From the NCBI GenBank assembly GCA_902631535.1, contig CACOYX010000001.1:107745-171744 (forward strand): 64,000 nt of DNA, in the 5' to 3' direction. Source of the DNA: an uncultured Pelagibacteraceae bacterium (GTDB lineage: Bacteria > Pseudomonadota > Alphaproteobacteria > Pelagibacterales > Pelagibacteraceae). Below the pieces are notes generated by a model, which made no database searches, had not been told where the DNA came from, and saw only the letters and a list, made by a program, of their open reading frames with translations. This document shows, one piece after another, positions 27,688 to 36,571 of the stretch (position 1 is its first letter; the number at the start of each line of letters is the position of its first letter). The position numbers and the translations under genes were made by a program.

Positions 27688-28984
27688 TGTTAGGTCTACC
27701 AACGGAATAGTATTTAACCTTATTTTTTTTCATATCTTCGGCAGAATAAAGATTTCTTAAATCGTAAACTTTAAATTTATTATTTTTTACAATCTTTTTG
27801 AAATCTATTGATTTGAATTCATCCCATTCAGTGAGTAGAATTATTAAATCTGCCCCATTACAATTAGATTTTATATTGTTTTTGTAATTACAGTTTTTGA
27901 TTTTTCTAAATTCTTTTTTTTCGCCAGATGGATCGTAATAATTAACTTTAGCACCTTTTTTACATAGATAGGGTATCATTTTGAGGCTAGTGGAGTCTCT
28001 CATATCATCAGTGTTTGGTTTAAATGTAACACCTAAGAAAGAAATTTTTTTATTTCTTATATTAGAACCTAAAATTTTATGAATTCTTTGGGTGAGTAAA
28101 TTCACTCTTTCTTGGTTAGATTTAATTACTGTTTTAACAACTGATAGATTTATTTTATATTTATCTGCAACAGATACTAGACCTTTGGTATCCTTTGGAA
28201 AACATGATCCCCCATAAGCAGGGCCGGCACGTAAAAATCTACCGCCTATTCTACTATCGGAGCCCATACCTAATGAAATATCTTCTATATTTACTCCAGA
28301 CTTTTCACACAAGTTAGCAAGTTCATTAATAAAAGTAATTTTAGTTGCAAGAAAAGCATTCGATGCATACTTTATTAATTCTGCACCTCTTCTTGAAGTA
28401 GTAAAAAATTTTGAGCCCTTGTTAGTCAATGGTACATAAAGTTTTTTCATAATATTAAAGGATTTTTTTTGGTTTGATCCTATTACAATTCTATCTGGGT
28501 ATCTGAAATCTCGTATTGCTTCACCTTCTCGTAAAAATTCAGGATTAGAGATTACTGTAAAAAGTTTCTTCTTTCTTTTTAAAATTCTTTCAATCTCATC
28601 GCCTGTTCCCACTGGCACAGTAGACTTAGTTACAATAATTTTTTTTCTTTTTGAATATTTTAATATTTCTTTTGTACATTTATAAACAAAGGATAAATCG
28701 ACTTTAATTGATCCTTTTCTTGTAGGCGTTCCTACACATATAAAAATTATGTCTGATATGCTAATAGCTTTGTCAATATCTGTTGTGAATGAAAGACGTT
28801 TAGATACAAAATTTTTTTTTATTAATTCATCCAATCCTGGTTCATAGATTGGGGAGATTCCAGAGTTGAGCTTATTTATTTTGTTTTTGTCTTTATCAAC
28901 GCAAACAACCTGGTTACCTATGTCAGCAAAGCAGGCTCCACTAACTAATCCAACATAACCAGTTCCTATCATGCATAATTTCAT
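27680..28984 (-). CDS. ugd: UDP-glucose 6-dehydrogenase
   Basis: Oxidises UDP-glucose to UDP-glucuronate with two NAD+. It has the Rossmann start MIGTGYVGLVSGACFAD, FICVGTPTRK, and the catalytic GPAYGGSCFPKDTKG with Cys261. The 434 residues are full length. It is directly downstream of galU (no spacer), so the pair makes UDP-glucose and then UDP-glucuronate for surface polysaccharide or glycolipid. Confidence 0.95.
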   Translation of the reverse strand: MKLCMIGTGYVGLVSGACFADIGNQVVCVDKDKNKINKLNSGISPIYEPGLDELIKKNFVSKRLSFTTDIDKAISISDIIFICVGTPTRKGSIKVDLSFVYKCTKEILKYSKRKKIIVTKSTVPVGTGDEIERILKRKKKLFTVISNPEFLREGEAIRDFRYPDRIVIGSNQKKSFNIMKKLYVPLTNKGSKFFTTSRRGAELIKYASNAFLATKITFINELANLCEKSGVNIEDISLGMGSDSRIGGRFLRAGPAYGGSCFPKDTKGLVSVADKYKINLSVVKTVIKSNQERVNLLTQRIHKILGSNIRNKKISFLGVTFKPNTDDMRDSTSLKMIPYLCKKGAKVNYYDPSGEKKEFRKIKNCNYKNNIKSNCNGADLIILLTEWDEFKSIDFKKIVKNNKFKVYDLRNLYSAEDMKKNKVKYYSVGRPNTN

Positions 28985-29800
28985 TTATTTTCCTTTAGAT
29001 ATTTGATTTCCTGAATTTATATATCCACTTAAAGTTCCACAATCTAAATATTTGCCTGTAAAAATATTTCCGTAAAATTTATTTTCTTTTTTAATTAAGC
29101 TTCTAATGGCGTCAGTAATATGTATTTCTCCACCTTGACCAGGTTTTAATTTTTTAATTTCTTCGAAAATTTTTGTTGGCAAAATATATCTGCCTATAAT
29201 TGCAAAATTTGATGGCGCTTTTTTGGTGCTAGGTTTCTCTATGACGTCTTTAATTTGAAAATATCTTTTTTTTTTATTTTTAATCGATAAAATTCCCCAT
29301 CTTGATACTGTTTTTCTTTCTACTCTTTTTGAGGCAATAATAGATCCATTAGTTTTTTTATGTAATCGTATCATTTCTTTAGAACAATTATTTTTTATGA
29401 TTAAGTCATCAGGTAAAAGCATTAAAAAAAATTTGCTTTTTATATATTTCTGACATCTTAAAACTGCATCGCCTGTACCTTTTGGTTTATTCTGATAAAC
29501 AAATTTTATCATTTTTTGATATCTTTTTATTTTTTTGAACTCTTTAATAAGTCTTTTATCTTTTTTCTTTTTTATTATTTTTTTGTAAAAATTATCGTTA
29601 AAAAAATATTTTTTTATTAATAGCTTTTTTTTTGAAATTATAAATACGAATTCTTTTACACCTGCATCAATACATTCATCTAATATATATTGTAAATTAG
29701 GTTTACCATTAATGGGCATTAGCTCTTTTGGCATTACACTTGTCAAAGGAAGCATTCTGGTCCCTAATCCTGCTAATGGAATAATGGCTTGTTTTATCAT
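28985..29800 (-). CDS. galU: UTP-glucose-1-phosphate uridylyltransferase
   Basis: Forms UDP-glucose from UTP and glucose-1-phosphate. The nucleotidyltransferase start PLAGLGTRMLPLTSVMPKELMPI is canonical. NGKPNLQYILDECIDAG, KGTGDAVLRC, LLPDDLI and the late GGEIHITDAI follow. At 271 residues it is slightly shorter than E. coli GalU (302). It has very high Lys content, like its neighbours. It starts the galU-ugd pair. Confidence 0.93.
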   Translation of the reverse strand: MIKQAIIPLAGLGTRMLPLTSVMPKELMPINGKPNLQYILDECIDAGVKEFVFIISKKKLLIKKYFFNDNFYKKIIKKKKDKRLIKEFKKIKRYQKMIKFVYQNKPKGTGDAVLRCQKYIKSKFFLMLLPDDLIIKNNCSKEMIRLHKKTNGSIIASKRVERKTVSRWGILSIKNKKKRYFQIKDVIEKPSTKKAPSNFAIIGRYILPTKIFEEIKKLKPGQGGEIHITDAIRSLIKKENKFYGNIFTGKYLDCGTLSGYINSGNQISKGK

Positions 29801-29838
29801 ATGATTCTTATATTAGTTATTACCATTGCTTTATATAA

Positions 29839-30654
29839 ATGAAAATATTTAAAGACAAACATACACTACAGAAAGAGATTTTAAAAACGAAAGGGATATC
29901 ATTTGTACCTACTATGGGTGGGCTACATGAAGGGCATATTTCATTGATCAAACAATCTAAAAAAACTAAGTTAAAAACTTTAGTCTCAATTTTTGTAAAT
30001 CCTAAACAATTTAATAAAAAAAGTGATTTTAAATCTTATCCGAGAAACACAAAAAAAGACATAAAACAGCTGAAAAAATTGAAAATTAATTACTTATATA
30101 TTCCAACATTTAAAGACATATACGGATTTAAACCTAAGAAAAAAGTTTTTTTAGATAAATTTTCAAAAAAATTATGTGGTAAATTTAGAAAAGGTCATTT
30201 TGAAGGTGTTTTAAGTGTAGTGAATAGGTTTATAGAAATAATCAAACCAAGATACATTTTTTTAGGGAAAAAGGATTATCAGCAGATATATCTTATAAAA
30301 AAACATATCAAAATAAGAAATATTAGATCTAAAATAATTGAATGCAAAACTATTAGAGAAAAAAATGGCATAGCTTGCTCATCAAGAAATTCTAATCTTA
30401 ATAAAAATCAAATGAAAATTGCATCTAATATTTTTTATTATCTAAGTAACATAAAGAAAAAAATAAAAAATAATCATAGTTTATTTAATGTAAATAAAAT
30501 TAAAAAAAATTTAATAAACCTAGGTGCAAGTAAAATTGATTATTTAGAAATTTATAATGTTAAAAGTTTTAAAAAAATTAAAAGACCCTCTAAAAAATTT
30601 AATTTATTTTTTGCTTACTATATTAAAAACACGAGATTAATTGATAATATTTAA
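29839..30654 (+). CDS. panC: Pantothenate synthetase
   Basis: Ligates pantoate to beta-alanine with ATP via pantoyl-adenylate. The signatures are FVPTMGGLHEGHISLIKQ (the HxGH ATP-binding element at the start), SIFVNPKQFN, FEGVLSVVNRF, FLGKKDYQQ and REKNGIACSSRNSNL. The 271 residues are normal. It stands alone, without panB or panD here. Its TAA stop shares the palindrome TTAA with the stop of the convergent mgtE. Confidence 0.95.
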   Translation: MKIFKDKHTLQKEILKTKGISFVPTMGGLHEGHISLIKQSKKTKLKTLVSIFVNPKQFNKKSDFKSYPRNTKKDIKQLKKLKINYLYIPTFKDIYGFKPKKKVFLDKFSKKLCGKFRKGHFEGVLSVVNRFIEIIKPRYIFLGKKDYQQIYLIKKHIKIRNIRSKIIECKTIREKNGIACSSRNSNLNKNQMKIASNIFYYLSNIKKKIKNNHSLFNVNKIKKNLINLGASKIDYLEIYNVKSFKKIKRPSKKFNLFFAYYIKNTRLIDNI

Positions 30655-32030
30655 TTTAAAAAATAAAAGGATCCTAAGCCTAGAAAAGAAAGAAATCCAA
30701 TTACATCTGTAATAGTTGTCACAAAAACACTTGAAGCTAAAGCAGGATCAATATTCAATTTTTTTAAAGACACCGGAACTAAAATTCCAAACAATCCTGC
30801 AACAATCATATTTAAAATCATTGAAATACCAATTAACAAAGAAAGATTTAGTTCTTTGAACCATAATTGAACTATTATAGCTGTAATTATCGCAAAAATA
30901 ATACCATTTAAAATACCAATTAAAAATTCTTTTCCAACAACGCGATTGAAATTACTTTTAGACAATTCTTTGGTAGCTATTGCTCTTATAGTAACTGCTA
31001 AAGTTTGCATTCCTGCATTTCCCCCCATCGATGCAACGATCGGCATCAGAAAAGCTAAAGCCACCATTTGCTCGATTGAAGCACCAAAGAAACTTATAAC
31101 CCACGTGGCAAGTAAAGCTGTAAATAAATTTAATAATAACCAATTGAATCTTCTTTTTGTTTTTAGCATAACACTATCAGTGATTTCTTCATCGCCAACT
31201 CCTGCTAAACGTAAAGCATCTTCTTCAGCTTCCTCTTGAACAACTGTAACAACATCATCCGCTGTAATCATGCCAACTAACTTATTTTCTTTATTAACTA
31301 CACCTGCAGAAACTAAGTTATAATTTTCAAAAGTGAGACCCACTTCTTCTTTATCCATATTAACTGAAATTAAGACTGGCATTTCTCTCATTATTGAATT
31401 CATTTTTAAATCTCTAGAAGTTCTAAGTACTCTTGATGAGGGAACAGTTCCAATTGGTTTAAAATCATTATCTACTATAAAAATTTCCAAGAATTCTTCA
31501 GGTAAATCTTTATCTTCTCTTAAATAATCTATAGTTTGTCCAACTGTCCAATTGCTTGGTACAGCTGTAAATTCTCTTTGCATTATTCTTGCTGCGGAGT
31601 CTTCGGGGTAACTTAAACCCTCTTGTAATAAAAATTTGTCTTTTGGAGGAAGTTTTTCTAAAACTTTTTCCTTTATTTCTTTTGATAGATTTTCTAGAAT
31701 CTTAATTGCATTATCAGACTCTAATCTTTTTATTATTTTGATAAGAGAGTCTATAGAAAGCAATTGCAAAACTTCACTTTGAATTGACTCATTTAATTCA
31801 ATAAAAATTTCTGGATCAATATTAAACGACTCAATCTCAATTAATTTATTTCTTGTGTCAGGATTTAAATTTTCAATTAAATTAGCAACATCTGCTTCGT
31901 GCAGATCTTTTAAAGTTTGATTGATAAATTCAACATTTCCACTCTCAATATTTTGAGTAAAAGTACTGATAAATTCCTTATTAAAATCCAAATTGACTTT
32001 TTTTGCTTCTCTTGATTTTGGTAAAGTCAT
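30651..32030 (-). CDS. mgtE: Magnesium transporter MgtE
   Basis: Homodimeric Mg2+ channel. The cytosolic N domain of helical repeats spans about residues 20-150 (LHEADVANLIENL, the MgtE N motif). Paired CBS domains lie at about 155-280 (AARIMQREFTAVP; AGVVNKENKLVGMITADDV). Five membrane helices follow from about 300, including MVALAFLMPIVASMGGNAGMQTLAVTIRA. Family members gate on cytosolic Mg2+ through the CBS/N domains. The 459 residues are full length. Divergent from lipB with 60 bases between. Confidence 0.95.
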   Translation of the reverse strand: MTLPKSREAKKVNLDFNKEFISTFTQNIESGNVEFINQTLKDLHEADVANLIENLNPDTRNKLIEIESFNIDPEIFIELNESIQSEVLQLLSIDSLIKIIKRLESDNAIKILENLSKEIKEKVLEKLPPKDKFLLQEGLSYPEDSAARIMQREFTAVPSNWTVGQTIDYLREDKDLPEEFLEIFIVDNDFKPIGTVPSSRVLRTSRDLKMNSIMREMPVLISVNMDKEEVGLTFENYNLVSAGVVNKENKLVGMITADDVVTVVQEEAEEDALRLAGVGDEEITDSVMLKTKRRFNWLLLNLFTALLATWVISFFGASIEQMVALAFLMPIVASMGGNAGMQTLAVTIRAIATKELSKSNFNRVVGKEFLIGILNGIIFAIITAIIVQLWFKELNLSLLIGISMILNMIVAGLFGILVPVSLKKLNIDPALASSVFVTTITDVIGFLSFLGLGSFYFLN

Positions 32031-32053
32031 AAATACCTCTTAAAGTTTTTTTG

Positions 32054-32073
32054 AGACTATTAGTCTATATAAT
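32054..32073 (+). promoter_or_regulatory. Candidate lipB promoter/operator: 13-bp palindrome beside a perfect -10 box
   Basis: AGACTATTAGTCT (32054-32066) is a perfect palindrome. It is followed by TATAAT at 32068-32073, 17 bases ahead of the lipB ATG. No good -35 hexamer is seen at the right distance, which together with the palindrome hints at activator control. The site sits in the 60-base divergent spacer and could affect mgtE as well. Confidence 0.4.
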
Positions 32074-32090
32074 GATAAAATTCAATTTAA

Positions 32091-32702
32091 ATGAGTATAG
32101 AAGTCAAAATTAGCAAAAAACGTATACCCTATGAGACGGCAATGCTTTATCTCGATAAAAGAGTTGAGGAAGTTAAAAATGGTACAAATAGAGAATTATT
32201 GTGGATCCTTGAGCATCCAACAACTTATACAGCTGGAGTAAGTTTCAACAAAAAAGAAATAATAGATAAAAAAATAAAGATAGTTAAATCTAATAGAGGG
32301 GGTAAAATTACACTACACAATCCAGGGCAAAAAATTGTTTACTTTGTCATCGATTTAAACAAAAGAAAAAAAGATATAAGAAAATTAATCAGTTCAGTAG
32401 AAAAAAGCATAATAAAATTTTTAAAAAATTACAAAATTCAAGCAAAAAATGATAAGAAAAATATAGGCATTTGGGTTAAAGATAAAAAAATTGCAGCAAT
32501 AGGTATTAGAGTATCTAGATGGATTGCTTATCATGGTTGTTCAATAAATATTTCAAATAATTTAAATCAATATTTAAAAATTATTCCATGCGGTTTAGAT
32601 AATAAAAAAGTCACTTCAGTAACAAAATTAATTTCAATTAAGCCTAAAAAATTTGAGAATAATTTAGCTAATATTTTTATTGAAAATATTAATAATATTT
32701 AA
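32091..32702 (+). CDS. lipB: Octanoyl-[ACP]:protein N-octanoyltransferase
   Basis: Transfers octanoyl groups from ACP to E2/GcvH subunits, the first step of lipoate synthesis. Motifs are LLWILEHPTTYTAG, RGGKITLHNPGQKIVYFVIDL, KKIAAIGIRVSRW with catalytic Lys133, and IPCGLDNKKVTSV with nucleophile Cys167. The 203 residues are normal. Its stop shares TTAA with the convergent pseudouridine synthase gene. Confidence 0.95.
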   Translation: MSIEVKISKKRIPYETAMLYLDKRVEEVKNGTNRELLWILEHPTTYTAGVSFNKKEIIDKKIKIVKSNRGGKITLHNPGQKIVYFVIDLNKRKKDIRKLISSVEKSIIKFLKNYKIQAKNDKKNIGIWVKDKKIAAIGIRVSRWIAYHGCSINISNNLNQYLKIIPCGLDNKKVTSVTKLISIKPKKFENNLANIFIENINNI

Positions 32703-33598
32703 AAATTTTTTTTAAGAAAGTCTTCGAATAGATTGTTATATTTTGCCTTAAAATTATATTGAATATCATTAATCATAAATTTTATTTTATACGCATGTAA
32801 CATAAGATTTTTAATTTTTATTCTTTTCCTGTCATTCAAAAAATATTTATCATCTCCTATTATTGGAGATCCAATTTTAAGTAATTGCTTTCTTAATTGA
32901 TGTTTTCTTCCAGTAATAGGATTTAATTCTAAGTAAGAATAACCGTCGTTTGATTTGATAATTCTAAGATATGATATAGCTTTTTGAACAATTTTTTTAT
33001 TATTTTCATAATAAATTAAATCATCTTTCATCAATTTTATAGATTTTTTAACTTTTCCATACACTATAGCTAAATAAGTTTTATGAATTTTTCTGATTCT
33101 AAAAAGCGAAGTAAATAATTGGGCATACTTTCTATTTTTAGCAATTATCAGAACCCCTGATGTTTCTTTATCTAATCTGTGAACAATGAAAGGTTTTGAA
33201 TTTTCAAAATATCTTGTATTTTTTAGTATATCTATAATGTTTTTAAATGATTTGGTGCCCGATTGAACCGGTATACCAGCTGGTTTATTAATTACTATAA
33301 AGTTTTCATTATCTTCAATTACATAATCATCATAGGTACCAATTTCTTTTTTTTTAGGTAAATATTTAATCTTTTCTTTTTTATCTACAGGTTTAAACTT
33401 GGAAATATCATAAATCTCAATTAAATCACCAGTTTGAAGTCTATAAGATGATTTAGTCTTTTTTTTATTAACTTTAATTTTATTTTGCCTTAGTATTTTT
33501 TCTAATAAAGAGTGCGGTAAATTAATTACTTTATTTTTAAACCATTTATCTAGACGTGAGTCATTATAATCATCATCTACAGTATATGATTTCGGCAT
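32699..33598 (-). CDS. Ribosomal large-subunit pseudouridine synthase (RluC/RluD family)
   Basis: An S4 RNA-binding domain at residues 12-63 is followed by an RluA-family catalytic domain with FIVHRLDKETSGVLIIAK (catalytic Asp143), INKPAGIPVQSG and the late NPITGRKHQLRKQL. Family members isomerise uridines in 23S rRNA helices; RluC and RluD cannot be told apart here. At 299 residues it is slightly short. It lies 11 bases after rplQ on the same strand, so it may be the last gene of the ribosomal transcript. Confidence 0.88.
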   Translation of the reverse strand: MPKSYTVDDDYNDSRLDKWFKNKVINLPHSLLEKILRQNKIKVNKKKTKSSYRLQTGDLIEIYDISKFKPVDKKEKIKYLPKKKEIGTYDDYVIEDNENFIVINKPAGIPVQSGTKSFKNIIDILKNTRYFENSKPFIVHRLDKETSGVLIIAKNRKYAQLFTSLFRIRKIHKTYLAIVYGKVKKSIKLMKDDLIYYENNKKIVQKAISYLRIIKSNDGYSYLELNPITGRKHQLRKQLLKIGSPIIGDDKYFLNDRKRIKIKNLMLHAYKIKFMINDIQYNFKAKYNNLFEDFLKKNF

Positions 33599-33609
33599 GA
33601 AAACTTAAT

Positions 33610-34059
33610 TTATTTACTAGCTATTTTTTGCTCTGGTTGAGCTTCTTTTTTCTTATCTTTTGTTTCAATTTTTTTTGGCTTATCTACTTTTTTTGCCTCT
33701 GGGTTTCTGTCGACCAATTCAATAACAGCCATAGGTGCATCGTCTCCGGTCCTAAAGCCTGCTTTTAACACCCTTGAGTAACCACCTTTTCTTGAACTGT
33801 ATCTTTTTGATAATTCACTAAATACTTTTATTACGGATTTTTTATCCTGTAATTTTGAAAATAATCTTTTTTTATTACTTAAAATATTTTTTTTACCTAT
33901 GGTAATAACTTTATCAATTTGTGGTTTAAGTTCCTTTGCTTTAGGTAGAGTGGTAACAATTTGCTCATACTTAATTAATGAATTAAGCATATTTTTGAAC
34001 AAAGCCTTTCGATGTTCGCTACTTTTATTTAATTTTCTATAACCTAAACCGTGTCTCAT
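33610..34059 (-). CDS. rplQ: 50S ribosomal protein L17
   Basis: Large-subunit protein at the tunnel-exit side. The start [25 protein letters not shown] and the end GGYSRVLKAGFRTGDDAPMAVIELVDR are diagnostic. The last 30 residues are a Lys/Glu-rich low-complexity tail not seen in E. coli L17 (127 residues against 149 here), common in alphaproteobacteria. One-base overlap with rpoA. Confidence 0.97.
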   Translation of the reverse strand: MRHGLGYRKLNKSSEHRKALFKNMLNSLIKYEQIVTTLPKAKELKPQIDKVITIGKKNILSNKKRLFSKLQDKKSVIKVFSELSKRYSSRKGGYSRVLKAGFRTGDDAPMAVIELVDRNPEAKKVDKPKKIETKDKKKEAQPEQKIASK

Positions 34060-35093
34060 TAGTAATTATTTTCCTCTAATTTCTTTGAAAGCTCAGCTAT
34101 ATTATCTGGTGGCCAATTAGGAATTTCCATGCCTAAATATAACGACATTGTATTGAGCACTTCTTTAATTTCATTCAATGATTTTCTTCCGAAATTTGGA
34201 GTCCTGAGCATTTCAGGCTCTGTTTTTTGAACTAAATCACCAATATAGATAATATTATCATTTTTTAGGCAATTCATTGATCTAACAGACAATTCAAGTT
34301 CTTCAACACGTTTCAGTAAGTTTCTATTAAATTCTGGTTCTGTAGATTTAACTTCTTTAACAACTTCTTGCGGATCCTCAAAATTGACAAACATTGATAA
34401 TTGGTCTTGAAAAATTCTAGCAGAATAAGCTATTGCATCTTCTGCATCAACGGTTCCATTAGTTTCAACTGTCATTACAAGTTTGTCATAGTCAAGAGCA
34501 CTCCCAGCTCTTGTATTTTCTACTGAAAAAGAGACTTTTTTTACAGGACTAAATAAAGAGTCAATAGAAATTAATCCTAAAGGACTGTCATCACTTTTAT
34601 TTTTTGGTGCTTGAACATAGCCTTTTCCGGTACTTACCATTAACTCCATATGAAAATGTGTTTTTTCATCAAGATTACAAATAGTTTGCTCAGGATTTAA
34701 AATTTCTATTTCAGGTACAAGTGATATATCTTTAGCTTTAACTTCTTTTGGTCCTTTGATATCTAAAACAATTTTTTTTGCCGCTGATGAAGTAGATTTT
34801 ATTGCTAAATTTTTTACATTTAATACAATATCAGTTACATCTTCCCTAACACCTTTAATCGATGAAAATTCATGTAAAACTCCATCAATTTGAATAGCTG
34901 TAACTGCAGCTCCTTGTATTGAAGATAATAATATTCTTCTTAAAGAATTTCCTATTGTTTGTCCGAAACCTTTTTCTAAAGGTTCGGCAATAACTTTTGC
35001 AATTGTTTTATCTTCATTACTGGTTATATCTAGTTTATTCGGTTTTATAAGTGCTTTCCAATTCTTATCTATAACATCTGATGTGGTTTGCAT
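34059..35093 (-). CDS. rpoA: DNA-directed RNA polymerase subunit alpha
   Basis: The N-terminal dimerisation domain carries [27 protein letters not shown]. The C-terminal domain (about 265-325: [24 protein letters not shown] ... [13 protein letters not shown]) contacts UP elements and activators. The 344 residues are typical. Third from the end of the spc-alpha run, overlapping rpsK and rplQ by single bases. Confidence 0.98.
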   Translation of the reverse strand: MQTTSDVIDKNWKALIKPNKLDITSNEDKTIAKVIAEPLEKGFGQTIGNSLRRILLSSIQGAAVTAIQIDGVLHEFSSIKGVREDVTDIVLNVKNLAIKSTSSAAKKIVLDIKGPKEVKAKDISLVPEIEILNPEQTICNLDEKTHFHMELMVSTGKGYVQAPKNKSDDSPLGLISIDSLFSPVKKVSFSVENTRAGSALDYDKLVMTVETNGTVDAEDAIAYSARIFQDQLSMFVNFEDPQEVVKEVKSTEPEFNRNLLKRVEELELSVRSMNCLKNDNIIYIGDLVQKTEPEMLRTPNFGRKSLNEIKEVLNTMSLYLGMEIPNWPPDNIAELSKKLEENNY

Positions 35094-35548
35094 TATACTC
35101 TCCTTCTTTTTGGTGGTCTTGCTCCATTATGTGGCATTGGTGTGGTATCCTTAATTGATAAAATCTTAAATCCTCTTGATTGCAAAGACCTTAAGGCAGT
35201 TTCCCTACCTGAACCAGGTCCTTTAACTTGAACTGTTAATGTTCTTAAGCCCTGTTCAAAAGCTTTTGCTCCAGCGTCATCAGCTGCAACTTGTGCCGCG
35301 TAAGGAGTAGATTTCCTTGAACCTTTAAAACCTTTAGCTCCTGCTGAAGACCATGAAACTACATTTCCACTTTCATCTGCTATTGAAATAATTGTGTTAT
35401 TAAATGTTGAATAAACATAAGCAATTCCAGAAGTTATATTCTTCTTAACTTTTTTCTTTTTTTTAAAAGTACTTACTTTTTTTGACTCAAATTTTTTTAC
35501 GTCTTTACTTTCAATTTTTTTTTCAGTTTTTTCTTTTTTTTTGATCAT
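35093..35548 (-). CDS. rpsK: 30S ribosomal protein S11
   Basis: Platform protein of the small subunit. Core [17 protein letters not shown] through [20 protein letters not shown] and the [11 protein letters not shown] end are diagnostic. About twenty extra N-terminal residues, almost all Lys/Glu, precede the core. No internal Met offers a shorter start, so the extension (151 residues against 129 in E. coli) appears real. Confidence 0.97.
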   Translation of the reverse strand: MIKKKEKTEKKIESKDVKKFESKKVSTFKKKKKVKKNITSGIAYVYSTFNNTIISIADESGNVVSWSSAGAKGFKGSRKSTPYAAQVAADDAGAKAFEQGLRTLTVQVKGPGSGRETALRSLQSRGFKILSIKDTTPMPHNGARPPKRRRV

Positions 35549-35553
35549 TTAAT

Positions 35554-35937
35554 TTATTTTTTAAGAGGGGTAAGCTTTTTACCAGCAATTGCTATAGCTT
35601 TACCTTTTCTAGTTCTAGCATTACATTGAGTTCTTTGACCCCTTACAGGTAATTTTTTTTTATGCCTTGATCCTTTGTAACATGCAAGATCGACTAATCT
35701 TTTTATATTTACAGATACTTCTCTTCGTAAATCACCTTCCACCTTGTGGTTTGCGTCTATAAATTCTCTAATTTTTAAAACTTGTTCCTCAGTTAATTCA
35801 TTTACTCTTTTTGATGAAGGTATGTTTAATTTTTCACATATTTTTTTTGATGAGTGTAGACCTATGCCATGAATATAAGTTAATGCTATACTAACAACTT
35901 TATTTTGTGGAATGTTTATCCCTGCTATACGAGCCAT
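35554..35937 (-). CDS. rpsM: 30S ribosomal protein S13
   Basis: Head protein contacting the P-site tRNA and the subunit bridge. Start [15 protein letters not shown], the helix-turn [16 protein letters not shown], and the C-terminal [17 protein letters not shown] are characteristic. The 127 residues are normal. A 52-base gap separates it from adk, one of the larger spacers in the cluster. Confidence 0.98.
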   Translation of the reverse strand: MARIAGINIPQNKVVSIALTYIHGIGLHSSKKICEKLNIPSSKRVNELTEEQVLKIREFIDANHKVEGDLRREVSVNIKRLVDLACYKGSRHKKKLPVRGQRTQCNARTRKGKAIAIAGKKLTPLKK

Positions 35938-35989
35938 AAATTAATGAGTTTCTATATTCAGCGTATTTATATTGGCTAATGTCACAAAG

Positions 35990-36562
35990 TCAACCCTTGA
36001 TACCTTCAATTAAGCCGCTAATTTCAATATTAATTTCAGATATAGTGGCCTCACCATTAACAACTTTCAATAAATTACTTTGTTTATAAAAATCTATAAC
36101 AGGCCTAATATTATTTTCATATGTCACGAATCTTTTAATTGCTATTTCTTCACTATCATCTGCCCTTTTTTCTAAAGATTTTCTTTCTAGAATTCTTCTC
36201 TTTATTACTTCCAAACTTACTGATAATTTAAGAGCGATATCTACCTTTTGATTGTATTGGCTAAGTAATTTATCCAAATTTCTTGCCTGGATTAAATTTC
36301 TAGGATAGCCATCAAAAATAATTCTATTTTTATAAGTTTTGTCTGAGATGTATCTTTTAATTAAATTTCCGACTGTGTCGTCTGAAACTAAGTTTCCAGA
36401 ATTTATTATAGTGGAGATTTTTTTACCTAGTTCAGTTTTATTTTTTATTTCTTCTCTCAGTAATTCGCCAGTAGATAATTGATGTAATTTAAATTGTTTT
36501 ACGATTAAATTTGACTGTGTTCCTTTACCAGCACCAGGAGGACCAAAGATAACTATATTCAT
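35990..36562 (-). CDS. adk: Adenylate kinase
   Basis: Interconverts AMP, ADP and ATP. P-loop FGPPGAGKGTQ at 6-16, AMP-binding QLSTGELLREEI, DGYPRNLIQA, and the short lid ERKSLEKRADDSEE. It lacks the long zinc-type lid, so this is the short form of 190 residues. It follows secY as in most spc operons. Confidence 0.96.
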   Translation of the reverse strand: MNIVIFGPPGAGKGTQSNLIVKQFKLHQLSTGELLREEIKNKTELGKKISTIINSGNLVSDDTVGNLIKRYISDKTYKNRIIFDGYPRNLIQARNLDKLLSQYNQKVDIALKLSVSLEVIKRRILERKSLEKRADDSEEIAIKRFVTYENNIRPVIDFYKQSNLLKVVNGEATISEINIEISGLIEGIKG

Positions 36563-36571
36563 TTACTTAAA

